Position numbers and translations under genes: made by a program
Assembly (NCBI GenBank): GCA_018238155.1
Contig: JABCTZ010000036.1
Span: 62,001 to 126,000, forward strand
Source: Candidatus Heimdallarchaeota archaeon
Lineage (GTDB): Archaea > Asgardarchaeota > Heimdallarchaeia > JABLTI01
Reading direction: 5' to 3'
Length of the DNA stretch: 64,000 bases
Part shown: piece after piece, positions 27,353 to 36,834 of the stretch
Layout: every line of letters begins with the position of its first letter
Numbering within the stretch: the first letter of the stretch is position 1
Notes under the pieces: model-generated
Databases searched by the model: none
Seen by the model: only the letters and a program-made list of their open reading frames with translations
Told to the model about the DNA's origin: nothing

Positions 27353-28540
27353 ATGAGTGAAGATATTGTCCAATCTGATGAAATCGATCCAAAACCTATC
27401 GAATTATTCATCAGAAAAATAAGAGCTGCCTTAAAACCGGTTGTAAGTAGCTTCAGGAGAATATCGAACCAAATTGGGGGACTTAGTTTAGGATTTTTCA
27501 GATCACCTGGGCTGATTTTTCTCACCATTGTTCTTCCAATCATTTTAACCTTATTATTTGGAGCACTATTTGGCAGTACAATAGATACAAATTATCAGTT
27601 AGATGTTTTTGATAAGGATCAAAGTGAAGCATCAATACAATTTACTAATTATTTGGAAAATAACACTGGTTTGACAATAGAAGTGCTCGATGAAACAAGA
27701 ATAAATCCAATCGAATGGTTAAAAGAGAATACCAAAACAATTCTTTTGGTAATTCCAATGAATTGGGGAGTTTATTTAAACAATTCAGTTTCTACAGATT
27801 TAACAGTTTATTATGATCATTCATCATCATCTGCGAAAACTATTTTGAAAATTATTGAGGAAGCAGTAATCGATCTCAATTTCGAGATTTTAGCAATTGA
27901 TAATACTTTGGGAATAGAAATTGAGGATTTGTATGTAAATAATCTAAAATTCATTGACTCACTTGTTCCTGGAATTATCATGATTTCTGTTTCTACAATT
28001 GCATTAATTACTAGTCTTAGTTATGATATCAACGAAAAACAGAGTGGTATATTACGAAAATTCGTTACAACACCTGTTTTTAAATTCGAATGGGTACTTG
28101 CTAAGCAATTTTGGCAAATAATTCTAGCATTTCTTGCTAGTACTTTAACAGTATTAATAGCATTAATTTTTGACTTTCAAATTACAAAATTACATCCTGT
28201 GATGTTAGTAATAATTTTATATGGTTCATTAACATTTTCTGGCATTGCTATGATACTTGTAAGACTAATTTCTAATCCCGAAGGTGTTATGTTTGCTTCT
28301 GTATTATTTACGATTCCACAAATTCTACTAAGTGGGGCATTAATGCCGATTGATACTTTTCCACTTTTCTTACAATATGTCGCTCGAGTATTTCCAATAT
28401 ATTATTTAACTGAAGGAATGAGAGCATTAATGCTCGGTCCTTCTCAAGGAGTTTTTTGGATCAATTTTTCCATTTCAACAGTTATGGCAATAGGTTTCTT
28501 TGTGATGGGGATAGTAATCACAAAATGGAAACAAGAATAA
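27353..28540 (+). CDS. ABC-2 type transporter permease (first)
   Basis: A 395-aa permease: a cytosolic N-terminus, one membrane helix (about 56-74), a large outside domain (about 75-205), then five membrane helices to the end. This is the ABC2_membrane layout of exporters for lipids, drugs or surface polymers. The ATG has GGTGG upstream. It is 35-40% alike by eye to the next permease in its N-terminal and last segments, so the two probably form a heterodimer with the ATPase dimer. Cargo unknown. Confidence 0.85.
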   Translation: MSEDIVQSDEIDPKPIELFIRKIRAALKPVVSSFRRISNQIGGLSLGFFRSPGLIFLTIVLPIILTLLFGALFGSTIDTNYQLDVFDKDQSEASIQFTNYLENNTGLTIEVLDETRINPIEWLKENTKTILLVIPMNWGVYLNNSVSTDLTVYYDHSSSSAKTILKIIEEAVIDLNFEILAIDNTLGIEIEDLYVNNLKFIDSLVPGIIMISVSTIALITSLSYDINEKQSGILRKFVTTPVFKFEWVLAKQFWQIILAFLASTLTVLIALIFDFQITKLHPVMLVIILYGSLTFSGIAMILVRLISNPEGVMFASVLFTIPQILLSGALMPIDTFPLFLQYVARVFPIYYLTEGMRALMLGPSQGVFWINFSISTVMAIGFFVMGIVITKWKQE

Positions 28541-28560
28541 ATAAAGGTGGATGAAAATAA

Positions 28561-29718
28561 ATGGTACCAGAATATCTGCAAAAAATAATCAATTTTTTCA
28601 TACACATGCGTAATAGTTTTAGAAGAATTCGAAACCACATTGGTGTTTCTATACGATTGTTTTATCGATCCCCTGGTTCAATTTTTCTTTTGATAATTTA
28701 TCCCATGATTTTATTACTCTTATTCGGGTCTATCTTTGCTTCTGAAGATGTTTTTACATTCCATTTAGAAGTTCAAGATAAAGATGGAACTGAATTTTCA
28801 GAAGGTCTCATTCAAGAACTAGGCAATCAAGGTTTACTTGATATTCATAGGTTAGATACAACTATAAACCCCAAAGAATATTTGCAAGACAATAATTTAC
28901 ATTCTTGTTTAGTTATCCCACTGAATTGGACAGCAAATAGCTTCAATCCTACTATCACAACATCGAATGTAACTCTTATCCTCGATCCAAACTCCAATCA
29001 AGCGAGCAGAGTTGCTAATATAGTTATTAAAACGGTAAATGGTTATTCTTTTTCTATTAGTACTGAAGAGCCACTTGTTGGCATATCTGAAGTGAATTTT
29101 TATTCAGATTCTATAAGTTATATTGATTTCTTTATTCCAGGAATTATTGGTGTAATTATAATGAATGCTGGCATATTAGGAGTTATCAACCGTCAAGTCC
29201 ATTTCAAAAAATCAGGTTTATTTAGAAAATTAGCTACTACACCAATAACTCGTTGGGAATATGCTGCAGCAGAAATTGGTTGGCAATATATAATTGCCTT
29301 CTTAACAACTCTCCTAACATTTTTAGTAGCTTGGATAGTCTTTTCGTTTAGTTGGGCAAGTTTTGATGAGCTGATTCCTGTTATAATATTCGTAGGAGTG
29401 TTGGTATTTTCAGGAATTGGTTTAATAATAAGTCAGCTTGTTCGAAATCCTAACAATACTTTAGCGGTAGGAACTATCGTAACCATTCCAATGATATTTT
29501 TAAGTGGAATATTTTTCGATATCTCAGGTATACAAGTTTTGGTTGTCATTTCGAAATTCTCACCACTAACGTATATTGTCGAAGCTCTTCGATCTTCCAT
29601 GATAGCTCGAAATTTCTCTTATGCTTGGTTAAATATTGGAATTGCTTTCGCAATAGGTTTAACAGCATTTATTGTTGGAGTATTTCTAACACAGTGGAAC
29701 CAAGATAAAAAACAATAA
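28561..29718 (+). CDS. ABC-2 type transporter permease (second)
   Basis: A 385-aa permease with the same layout as the gene before it: basic N-terminus (RRIRNHIGVSIRLFYRSPGS), a first membrane helix, an outside domain, and five C-terminal helices (GIIGVIIMNAGILGVI, then VFSGIGLIISQLVRNP). AAAGGTGG lies before the ATG. The shared S..R.PG.IFL segment in both permeases points to an internal duplication. The operon seems to end here; the ITPase gene is 58 bp downstream. Confidence 0.85.
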   Translation: MVPEYLQKIINFFIHMRNSFRRIRNHIGVSIRLFYRSPGSIFLLIIYPMILLLLFGSIFASEDVFTFHLEVQDKDGTEFSEGLIQELGNQGLLDIHRLDTTINPKEYLQDNNLHSCLVIPLNWTANSFNPTITTSNVTLILDPNSNQASRVANIVIKTVNGYSFSISTEEPLVGISEVNFYSDSISYIDFFIPGIIGVIIMNAGILGVINRQVHFKKSGLFRKLATTPITRWEYAAAEIGWQYIIAFLTTLLTFLVAWIVFSFSWASFDELIPVIIFVGVLVFSGIGLIISQLVRNPNNTLAVGTIVTIPMIFLSGIFFDISGIQVLVVISKFSPLTYIVEALRSSMIARNFSYAWLNIGIAFAIGLTAFIVGVFLTQWNQDKKQ

Positions 29719-29776
29719 TACTTAGCAACTTCATTTATACTCAGAGTTGAACAATGTTTACGAGGACAAAACTACT

Positions 29777-30346
29777 ATGTCAAAAGAATTGTCTATTACT
29801 TTTGTAACAAATAACAAAGAAAAAATCACTGATATTAGATTAATGCTAGGTAATACAGTTACTTTGAATTTTGTTTCCGATATTGAGTTATTAGAGATTC
29901 AATCATTATCCGTTGAAGAAGTGGTAATATCTAAAGCAAAACAAGCATATGAAATATTAGGTGAACCTGTTGCAGTGTCTGATAGCGGTTTAGAAATTAC
30001 TTGTTTGAAAAATTTTCCCGGGGCTCTTGTGAAATTTACAAACGAAGCGATTGGTCAAGATGGTTTGTTGAAATTACTTGAAGGAAAAGTAAATAGACAA
30101 GCCTATTTTGTTGCTGCCATCGCTTATTGTTACTCAAAAGATGATGTCGTTTCTTTTGTAGAGAGAGATGAGGGAACCATTGCAGAAAAACAACGAGGGA
30201 TAGGATGGCATTTCGATAAAATTTTCATTCCAAAGGGGGAAACTCTAACTTGGGCGGAAATCGGACGAAAGAATAAAAATATTCATTCAGCATTTCGAAG
30301 AGCATTGACGGGTATGTCAGAATATGTAAGAAAAAAAAATAGCTAG
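29777..30346 (+). CDS. Non-canonical purine NTP pyrophosphatase (HAM1/RdgB family)
   Basis: Hydrolyses ITP, dITP or XTP to the monophosphate and keeps damaged purines out of nucleic acids. The 189-aa product has the family landmarks: FVTNNKEK at the start, VSDSGLEI (metal-binding acidic loop), NFPGALVKF, GWHFDKIFIP and a closing HSAFRRAL. I chose the ATG at 29777, with CGAGGA 9 bp upstream; a TTG at 29747 would add 10 unconserved residues. Several positions differ from canonical RdgB (for example HSAFRR for the usual SHR), so substrate preference could differ. Confidence 0.8.
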   Translation: MSKELSITFVTNNKEKITDIRLMLGNTVTLNFVSDIELLEIQSLSVEEVVISKAKQAYEILGEPVAVSDSGLEITCLKNFPGALVKFTNEAIGQDGLLKLLEGKVNRQAYFVAAIAYCYSKDDVVSFVERDEGTIAEKQRGIGWHFDKIFIPKGETLTWAEIGRKNKNIHSAFRRALTGMSEYVRKKNS

Positions 30347-30360
30347 TCTAAATGACTAGC
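30342..30360 (+). terminator. Hairpin at the end of the ITPase gene
   Basis: GCTAGTC (30342-30348) and GACTAGC (30354-30360) form a perfect 7-bp stem with a 5-base loop, overlapping the TAG stop. It lies between convergent genes and could serve both. Confidence 0.5.
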
Positions 30361-30374
30361 ATTCTGGTCTTCGA

Positions 30375-31694
30375 TTAGACTTCATCCCTATCTGCAATAG
30401 GATTTCTAGTGAATAGAACAAATGAGTAAATCAAAAATGCACCATAGATGAGTTTTATTATAATAGGTATTATTTGATGAATTTCTGTTTTTAGAAAATT
30501 TGCGAAATATGAGAAATAGGAAGGTACAACTAAGCCAATAAGGAAAATAGCAATGATTATCTGAATTATTAAATCATATTTTTCCATTTTCTTTCGTTGG
30601 ATGGTTGTTTTCCCACCTAATACGATAGATAATCCTCCTATAGGTGCAACTATTAACATAGAAAGACCTATTGGGATAAATAATGCATTCCGAATGATTT
30701 GTTTTATTTTCCAATAGAACTTTCTCATATCCTCAAATTGACGATTGAGTATTGTTCGTGGATCTTTTTTCGGTCGAATGAAGAAGAGAATTCTCCTTCT
30801 CCTTTTCTCCTCTTTTACTTTAGAAATGAATTCTTTTGTTGGATCTCTATATATTCTGATAGCAGGAACAATGTAAAGTGCAATTATACTTATTGCTGCC
30901 ATAATTCCTTTGTAATATTCCATAATAGTATCTAAAGTATTGAGTACACCAATTTGTGTACCTTCTACCCATCGTATTATTGGGTTAATAAGTCCAATTA
31001 ATGTTAACACAATACCTAAAATAATCATAATATAGATTGGAACTAACATAATCAATTTGAATCTTCTAGGATCAATATCTTCTTGAGTAGTTATTACTTT
31101 CTCAGAAAGTTTTCCACGGTATTGTTTTTGTTTTTCTTTAAGTTTTTTCTTCTCTTTTGAGAGTTCTTCTGAAAATTCTTCCTGATCTTCTTTGAGCTCT
31201 TTTTCTTTCTTTTCAAGCTTTGAAAGTTCTTTTTTAGTTTTCTTTTCATTCCACTTTCCGCTTTCTTGTTTATCCTTAATTTCCTTTTTCTTCTTACTCA
31301 ATTTTTTCTCTTTTTTGTTAAACTCTTGCATTTCCTTCTTTTCTTTGCTTTCCAATTTGTCAATCTCTTTTTCCCACTTTTGAACTTCTTTCTCACTATA
31401 TGCTTTCTTTTTGGATGTTTTGGATAGCCAATTGATTATACCTTGTGCAATTGGAATGTAACCCGTAATAAATCCAAATCCACTTAGTACTTGTTGGAAA
31501 ATGAAATAAGCTAAGAGTGGATAAGCAAAAATCAGCAACCATGGTGTTGAATCAGACTTAATAAAGTGAATGAGTATTATCGTTATAATAAGGACTAAAG
31601 TACCTATTCCAAATCCCCAGTAATATTTCTTATCAAATGTTCTCAACAAAAATTCTTTAATACTAGGTTTTGGTTCGGTTTCAAGTTCGTTCAT
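30375..31694 (-). CDS. Membrane protein with a long charged coiled coil, 439 aa
   Basis: Two membrane helices (about residues 22-42 and 52-78) are followed by a Lys/Glu-rich coiled coil (about 98-198) lying in the cytosol. Further helices lie at about 210-235, 255-280, 340-365, 380-400 and 410-430. Basic stretches (EKRRRRILFFIRPKK) flank the later helices. No family recognised. The layout of a membrane anchor carrying a coiled coil recalls scaffolding proteins, but that is only an analogy. Confidence 0.68.
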   Translation of the reverse strand: MNELETEPKPSIKEFLLRTFDKKYYWGFGIGTLVLIITIILIHFIKSDSTPWLLIFAYPLLAYFIFQQVLSGFGFITGYIPIAQGIINWLSKTSKKKAYSEKEVQKWEKEIDKLESKEKKEMQEFNKKEKKLSKKKKEIKDKQESGKWNEKKTKKELSKLEKKEKELKEDQEEFSEELSKEKKKLKEKQKQYRGKLSEKVITTQEDIDPRRFKLIMLVPIYIMIILGIVLTLIGLINPIIRWVEGTQIGVLNTLDTIMEYYKGIMAAISIIALYIVPAIRIYRDPTKEFISKVKEEKRRRRILFFIRPKKDPRTILNRQFEDMRKFYWKIKQIIRNALFIPIGLSMLIVAPIGGLSIVLGGKTTIQRKKMEKYDLIIQIIIAIFLIGLVVPSYFSYFANFLKTEIHQIIPIIIKLIYGAFLIYSFVLFTRNPIADRDEV

Positions 31695-31819
31695 AGTAAT
31701 GAATGATATTCAGACAAAGTCAAAAAGATTTCGTTTTTACTAAAAGCAATTATTAATTTTTCCAGCTTATTTCTTCATTAAAGTTTATCAATTAAACTGT
31801 CTTTATCAATTCAAGGCAA

Positions 31820-32335
31820 TTGGTTGAATTAGAAATGGATATTAAAACAAGAATTGCTACTTTAGAAGATCTTGAAGAGATTTATCAAATTGAGAGAGTT
31901 TGTTTTGAAACTAGTGATATTTTTCATAAAGAAACTTTTGAATTCTTTCTTACAACAAATGAGGTTATTTTTTTACTAGCTGTGAATACTGAGAAAAAAA
32001 AATCTGGAAATGATCTTATAGTTGGTTTTATTATTGTTCAACCAAAGTTCAAATCAAAATTCGAGATTACTACAATAGATGTGCATCCTGATTGGCAAAA
32101 TAAAGGCATTGGCTCCCTATTGCTTCGAGAAATTGAGGAAAGAATTTTAATACGAATCAATGATGATAATAGAGAAAAAATAGATTGTTTCATTGAGCTA
32201 GTTGTTTATGAGAATAATCATAGCGCAAAGAAATTGTATACAAATATGGGTTATCAGATATTGGGTAAATTGCATAGTTACTATTCCCGTGATCGAGATG
32301 GGCTAAGGATGGGCAAAAAATTATCCAAAGAGTAA
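31820..32335 (+). CDS. RimI-like GNAT N-acetyltransferase
   Basis: A 171-aa GNAT protein close to the RimI/Ard1 type: an opening TRIATLEDLEEIYQIERVCF, the acetyl-CoA loop VHPDWQNKGIGSLLL near residue 93, and NHSAKKLYTNMGYQILGKLHSYY at the end. Relatives acetylate protein N-termini. An inserted segment (REKIDCF) sits between strands. The start is TTG at 31820 with AAGG upstream, or ATG at 31835. Confidence 0.8.
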   Translation: MVELEMDIKTRIATLEDLEEIYQIERVCFETSDIFHKETFEFFLTTNEVIFLLAVNTEKKKSGNDLIVGFIIVQPKFKSKFEITTIDVHPDWQNKGIGSLLLREIEERILIRINDDNREKIDCFIELVVYENNHSAKKLYTNMGYQILGKLHSYYSRDRDGLRMGKKLSKE

Positions 32336-32506
32336 TCTTTTATTTATTCAACAATTTAATCTAATTCTTAGTCATTTTAAATAATAAGAAAAATCTTGTA
32401 ATAAGACAGTTCTCTTGAAAAAATGTTGTCGGTTTTCGCCAAAACGCATACATTTTTAATTAAGGGTAGAACTATCAAATTATTGTATATCGGAGTACTG
32501 TGGTAA

Positions 32507-33721
32507 ATGAATCCCGAAGTAGAACAAGGCGATGATAACAAAGAAATAGCTGAAAAAGATAGAAGCTATTTATTGTCTTATACTCGTCATTTAGAAAGAA
32601 AAATTCGGACTCTTGAAACAGAGAAGCAATTAATTGATAATGAACGTATGCGTATGGAACGTGAAATTGCTTCTATGAGAAACGACCTCGAACAAATGAA
32701 GAGAAGTCCATTAATCACTGGTCAAATAGTTGATCTCTTAGATAATAATCGAGCAGTAGTAAGAAGCTCTAGTGGTCCAAGTTTTGTTGTCAATGTTATA
32801 AAATCAATTGATTCAAACTTGTTAAAACCAAATGCTCGTGTTGCTTTGAATCAAAGAAATTTTGCAATCGTTGAAATTCTCCCCCAGCAAAAAGATCCAA
32901 TGGTTTCTGCGATGGAAGTCGAAGAAAAACCAGAAATTTCATATGCTGATATCGGAGGTTTAGAGGAACAAATTCTTGAATTAAGGGAAACTGTTGAATT
33001 ACCACTAACAAAACCCGAGTTATTTGAAAAAGTAGGAATTACACCACCAAAAGGTGTAATGCTTTATGGTCCACCTGGGACAGGAAAAACTCTCCTAGCT
33101 AGAGCAGTTGCACATGAAACAAATGCAACGTTCATTAGAGTGATTGGTAGTGAATTAGTCCAAAAATTCATTGGAGAAGGCGCACGATTAGTTAGAGAAA
33201 TCTTTGAATTTGCAGAAGAAAAATCACCAACCATTTTGTTTATTGATGAATTGGATGCTATTGGATCTCGAAGATTAGATATTGCAACAAGTGGAGACCG
33301 TGAAGTTCAAAGAACGTTAATGCAATTATTGAGTAATTTAGATGGCTTCGATATTCGTGGTGATGTTCGAGTCATTGCTGCAACAAATAGACCTGATATT
33401 TTAGATCCTGCTCTTCTAAGACCAGGACGATTCGATAGGGTTATAGAAATAGGTATTCCATCATCAAAATCACGAGAACAAATCTTTAAAATTCATACCA
33501 GAAAAATGTCACTTGAGACTAAGATTGATTTGAAAATATACGTGAGTTTGACAGAAGGTGCATCTGGTGCTGATATCAAAAATATTTGTATGGAAGCAGG
33601 AATGTTTGCAGTTAGAAATGAACGTGATCATATAATTAATGCAGACTTTAAGAAAGCCGTCAGCAAAGTTATGGGCAAAATAAAATCCTCAACAGGTAAC
33701 ACAGGACGATTCTATGTTTAA
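32507..33721 (+). CDS. pan: Proteasome-activating nucleotidase (PAN)
   Basis: A 404-aa AAA+ ATPase that unfolds proteins and feeds the 20S proteasome. It has an N-terminal coiled coil (residues 18-68), an OB domain (about 75-130), Walker A GPPGTGKT (near 188), Walker B ILFIDE (near 243), the arginine-finger region [19 protein letters not shown], and the AAA lid. The last three residues FYV match the HbYX motif that opens the 20S gate. A 20S gene is not in the window. A TATA-like tttttaatta lies about 50 bp upstream of the ATG. Confidence 0.95.
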   Translation: MNPEVEQGDDNKEIAEKDRSYLLSYTRHLERKIRTLETEKQLIDNERMRMEREIASMRNDLEQMKRSPLITGQIVDLLDNNRAVVRSSSGPSFVVNVIKSIDSNLLKPNARVALNQRNFAIVEILPQQKDPMVSAMEVEEKPEISYADIGGLEEQILELRETVELPLTKPELFEKVGITPPKGVMLYGPPGTGKTLLARAVAHETNATFIRVIGSELVQKFIGEGARLVREIFEFAEEKSPTILFIDELDAIGSRRLDIATSGDREVQRTLMQLLSNLDGFDIRGDVRVIAATNRPDILDPALLRPGRFDRVIEIGIPSSKSREQIFKIHTRKMSLETKIDLKIYVSLTEGASGADIKNICMEAGMFAVRNERDHIINADFKKAVSKVMGKIKSSTGNTGRFYV

Positions 33722-33750
33722 TAGGTAGGTATTTTTCTACCTATTCTTCA
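33720..33750. terminator. Hairpin terminator between pan and atpD
   Basis: AATAGGTAG (33720-33728) pairs perfectly with CTACCTATT (33737-33745) across a T-rich 8-base loop, beginning inside the pan stop codon, and is followed by T-rich sequence. It lies between convergent genes. Confidence 0.6.
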
Positions 33751-33801
33751 AATTTTTAGATTATTTTCTTAATAAGAAATGGGAATAGAAAGAATAAAGA
33801 T

Positions 33802-34455
33802 TTAGCTGCTAGATTTTGCAGCCGCTTTTCTTTCAAGTTTTTCTTTAATTTTCTTTAATTGAGCAAATTGCTCTCTTTCTTGTTCCTCTAATGTAGTTTC
33901 AATAAAAACTATTTGAGTCTGTAAACGAGGAATAAGAATAAATCTTAACGCATTTACTCTTCGTTTTGTTTCAGTAATTGCTTGACCCAAAATCTGTAAC
34001 ATTGCTAATGTTTCAGCCAAAGTGACAATCTTCTCGATTGCTTTTCGATATTTTTCAATTGTTAGATCTATTTCTGCACTGGAACTAAGAAAACTATAGA
34101 ATAATCTTGAATCAGCTTCATCTCTAATTTTCAGTAAATCGAGTTTAGGTACTACAACACCTGCAACATTATTTTCAAAAGCTTCAATCTGCCATATTTC
34201 TGGAGCAGCAAAAGCAATTTCTTTCAATCTGAGAGGTCCAACAGCCATTTGTGCATCAATTAATGTCTCATAAGCTTCCAAGGTCAATTTAGAAGAATCT
34301 TCACGTAACCCACGAATTGTATCTACTACTTCGAAAAATTGTATAACAAGCGAATCTAACTTTTCTTGGAGAAGATCATGTCCTTTCTCAGCTAATTTCA
34401 ATCTATCACGAAGTCTCATTAAATTCATACGAGTTGCTTGAACACCCATGCTCAT
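33802..34455 (-). CDS. atpD: A/V-type ATP synthase subunit D
   Basis: The central-stalk subunit that connects the A3B3 head to the membrane rotor. The 217-aa product has the hallmark opening ATRMNLMRLRDRLKLAEKGHDLLQEKLDSL and the closing helix ETKRRVNALRFILIPRLQTQIVFIETTLEEQERE, both parts of the long antiparallel coiled coil. In most archaea this gene sits with the other ATPase genes; here it stands alone, between convergent pan and an unrelated gene. Confidence 0.94.
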   Translation of the reverse strand: MSMGVQATRMNLMRLRDRLKLAEKGHDLLQEKLDSLVIQFFEVVDTIRGLREDSSKLTLEAYETLIDAQMAVGPLRLKEIAFAAPEIWQIEAFENNVAGVVVPKLDLLKIRDEADSRLFYSFLSSSAEIDLTIEKYRKAIEKIVTLAETLAMLQILGQAITETKRRVNALRFILIPRLQTQIVFIETTLEEQEREQFAQLKKIKEKLERKAAAKSSS

Positions 34456-34652
34456 TGTCTATCTTTCCATCCTTAGATTGTTGGGTTAATATTAATTTTT
34501 GTTTCACATTTAAGGTTACTTCTCTTTTTGGAAATAAAAAATAAAAAAAAACTTATTTCTCATACAAATAATATTTAGTCGATTTTTTGTATTTTTGCCT
34601 AAGAATATAAATAATAACATCCTATTTATTTTAATAATATGAGTGAAATTCG

Positions 34653-34904
34653 ATGAATAATTCCACAACTTCTGTAATCAATACTAATTTGAAAAAAATA
34701 ATTCGATATATTCGAATTAGCCTTCTAGTTAATTTCATAATAACAATCCCACTTACTATATTAGCAATTTTAGCAATAGGTGAGAAAACTATTTTCATTC
34801 TAACAATTATTTCAGTAGGATTATTGTGTTTTCAATTCTTTGTTTTACTAGCATTAGATATAATAAGAATGAACAAAGTACGTAAACTCGGCACAACTGA
34901 ATAA
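34653..34904 (+). CDS. Small two-helix membrane protein, 83 aa
   Basis: Two hydrophobic helices (about residues 23-42 and 47-68) with a short polar N-terminus and a basic C-terminus. The ATG has GAGTGA about 7 bp upstream. No family recognised. Confidence 0.5.
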   Translation: MNNSTTSVINTNLKKIIRYIRISLLVNFIITIPLTILAILAIGEKTIFILTIISVGLLCFQFFVLLALDIIRMNKVRKLGTTE

Positions 34905-35052
34905 CAATTTAAATAATTTCTGATTTTTTCTTTTTTTCTTTGTCTCAAACGATATTCAATTATCAAACTAAATTTTATAAATAAGATTTTTCTATTCTTT
35001 CTCTTCATTGAGTTTCACCTTTAATGAAGAACAAGAGAACCGAGGAATAACA

Positions 35053-36702
35053 ATGGTTGATTTATTGAAATCACTAAAAAAAGCTCTTGAAATAAATGAG
35101 AATGTTTTCGAGAGCCTCGAACGTAAGATGTTAATTCAAGAGTGTGTTGATAATAAAGAAGTATGCGTAAGTGCTAATGGTGCTTTAGCTACTTGGACAC
35201 CTCCTGAATCAACTGGGCGTAGTCCTAAAGATACTGTTATAGTAAAACGAACCCAAAGTAAAAATAAAATTGATTGGGATTCTCCTAATTGCATTTCAAT
35301 TACTGAAGAAACCTTTGATATGGCTTGGGAGGATGCTGTGAAGATTCTTGGAGGAGCAGATAAGGTTTATTTCTCTGAAAGATCACTAGGAGCTGATTCT
35401 TCATATACCTTAAGAATTAAAACTATTGGTAACCAAGCTCTCACACAGCTTTTTACATATAATATGTTTCGACCTGTTCATGACGATTATGAAAAGAGTG
35501 TTCTGAATGATGAACCTTTTACTCTTATTGTTCTGCCATACAGTAAATTGGATAGAGAACGTTATAATAGTCGATTACGAAAACTACCAAATGGCAAGAC
35601 AAGTGATATGCTCGTAGCAATGGACTTTGATAGAAAATTAGGCTTAATAATTGGTTCTGCTTATTGTGGTTCAGTAAAGAAATTAATGTTTACTGTAATG
35701 AACTATCTCCTCCCAGAAGTAGGAATATTACCTCTTCATTGCTCAAGTAATGAAGGTCCTGATGGTGATATTGCTCTTTTACTTGGTCTTTCCGGAACTG
35801 GAAAAACTACTCTCTCAGCTGATTCGTCAAGAGCTCTTTTGGGTGATGATGAACATGGATGGAGTGATAACGGAGTTGCTAATTTTGAATATGGTTGTTA
35901 CGCTAAGCTAATCAATCTGAGACAAGATAAAGAACCAGAAATTTACAATGCTATGATGCATAAAGTAGGTTATCTGAATCATGGAGCAATCTTTGAAAAC
36001 ACTATGATGTATCCAAATGGAGAATTTGACTTGTTCGATGAACGTTTAACACCAAATTCAAGAGGATCTTATCCATTATCTTTCTTGTCCAATGTCAAAT
36101 CTCCACCTATAGGCGGGCATCCAAAGACTATTCTCTTCTTAACAGCAGATGCAAACGGTGTAATTCCTCCTGTAGCAAAACTAACTCCAGAACAAGCTAT
36201 GCTCTGGTTTCTAATGGGATATACAAGTAAATTAGCTGGAACAGAAACAGGTATTGAAGAACCTGTGTCAACCTTCTCGAGATTCTTTGGTGAACCTTTC
36301 ATGCCACGAAATCCAGATGAATATGCAATCCTTCTTGGTGAAAAGATGGAAAAGCATGGAACAAAAGTGTATCTAATTAATACTGGTTGGTCTGGAGGAC
36401 CATACGGTGTAGGTAAACGAATGGATATTAACTTAACAAGAAGACTTGTGGATGCTGCATTATCTGGTGAGCTAGAAAGTGCTGAGTATCAACAAGATGA
36501 GATATTTAAATTGAGTGTACCTATATCCTGTAAAGGAGTTCCCGCAGATGTTTTGTGGCCTAGGAATACTTGGAAAGATAAAAAAGCATTTGATGAGCGC
36601 GCATTGAAGTTAGCAAAAGATTTCTGCGAACACTTCAAAAAAGCTTATTCAGATAAGAAAATCGATCCAAATATCGTCAAAACATGCCCCGGTACTTTAT
36701 GA
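35053..36702 (+). CDS. pckA: Phosphoenolpyruvate carboxykinase, ATP-dependent
   Basis: Converts oxaloacetate and ATP to PEP, the entry into gluconeogenesis. The 549-aa product has kinase motif 1a GLSGTGKTT (near residue 247), kinase motif 2 with DDEHGW, the ERSLGADSSYTLR and LPEVGILPLHCSSNEG segments of the ATP class, and FGEPFMPR near the C-terminus. I chose the ATG at 35053, with CGAGGA 7 bp upstream; a TTG at 35008 would add 15 residues. A hairpin terminator follows. ATP-type PEPCK is less usual in archaea than the GTP type. Confidence 0.93.
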   Translation: MVDLLKSLKKALEINENVFESLERKMLIQECVDNKEVCVSANGALATWTPPESTGRSPKDTVIVKRTQSKNKIDWDSPNCISITEETFDMAWEDAVKILGGADKVYFSERSLGADSSYTLRIKTIGNQALTQLFTYNMFRPVHDDYEKSVLNDEPFTLIVLPYSKLDRERYNSRLRKLPNGKTSDMLVAMDFDRKLGLIIGSAYCGSVKKLMFTVMNYLLPEVGILPLHCSSNEGPDGDIALLLGLSGTGKTTLSADSSRALLGDDEHGWSDNGVANFEYGCYAKLINLRQDKEPEIYNAMMHKVGYLNHGAIFENTMMYPNGEFDLFDERLTPNSRGSYPLSFLSNVKSPPIGGHPKTILFLTADANGVIPPVAKLTPEQAMLWFLMGYTSKLAGTETGIEEPVSTFSRFFGEPFMPRNPDEYAILLGEKMEKHGTKVYLINTGWSGGPYGVGKRMDINLTRRLVDAALSGELESAEYQQDEIFKLSVPISCKGVPADVLWPRNTWKDKKAFDERALKLAKDFCEHFKKAYSDKKIDPNIVKTCPGTL

Positions 36703-36716
36703 AATCATATACTCAG

Positions 36717-36745
36717 ACCTAAATTTCTTTAGGTTTGCTTTTCTC
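36717..36745 (+). terminator. Hairpin terminator after pckA
   Basis: ACCTAAA (36717-36723) and TTTAGGT (36728-36734) form a perfect 7-bp stem with a 4-base loop, followed by TTGCTTTTCTCCCTTTTTT. Confidence 0.65.
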
Positions 36746-36834
36746 CCTTTTTTCTTATCAGACAAAATCCAAATGCTTAAAATAGGACGCATTAATTATA
36801 ATAAGAAAAAGAGATTTTTATCTAACAGAGTAAG

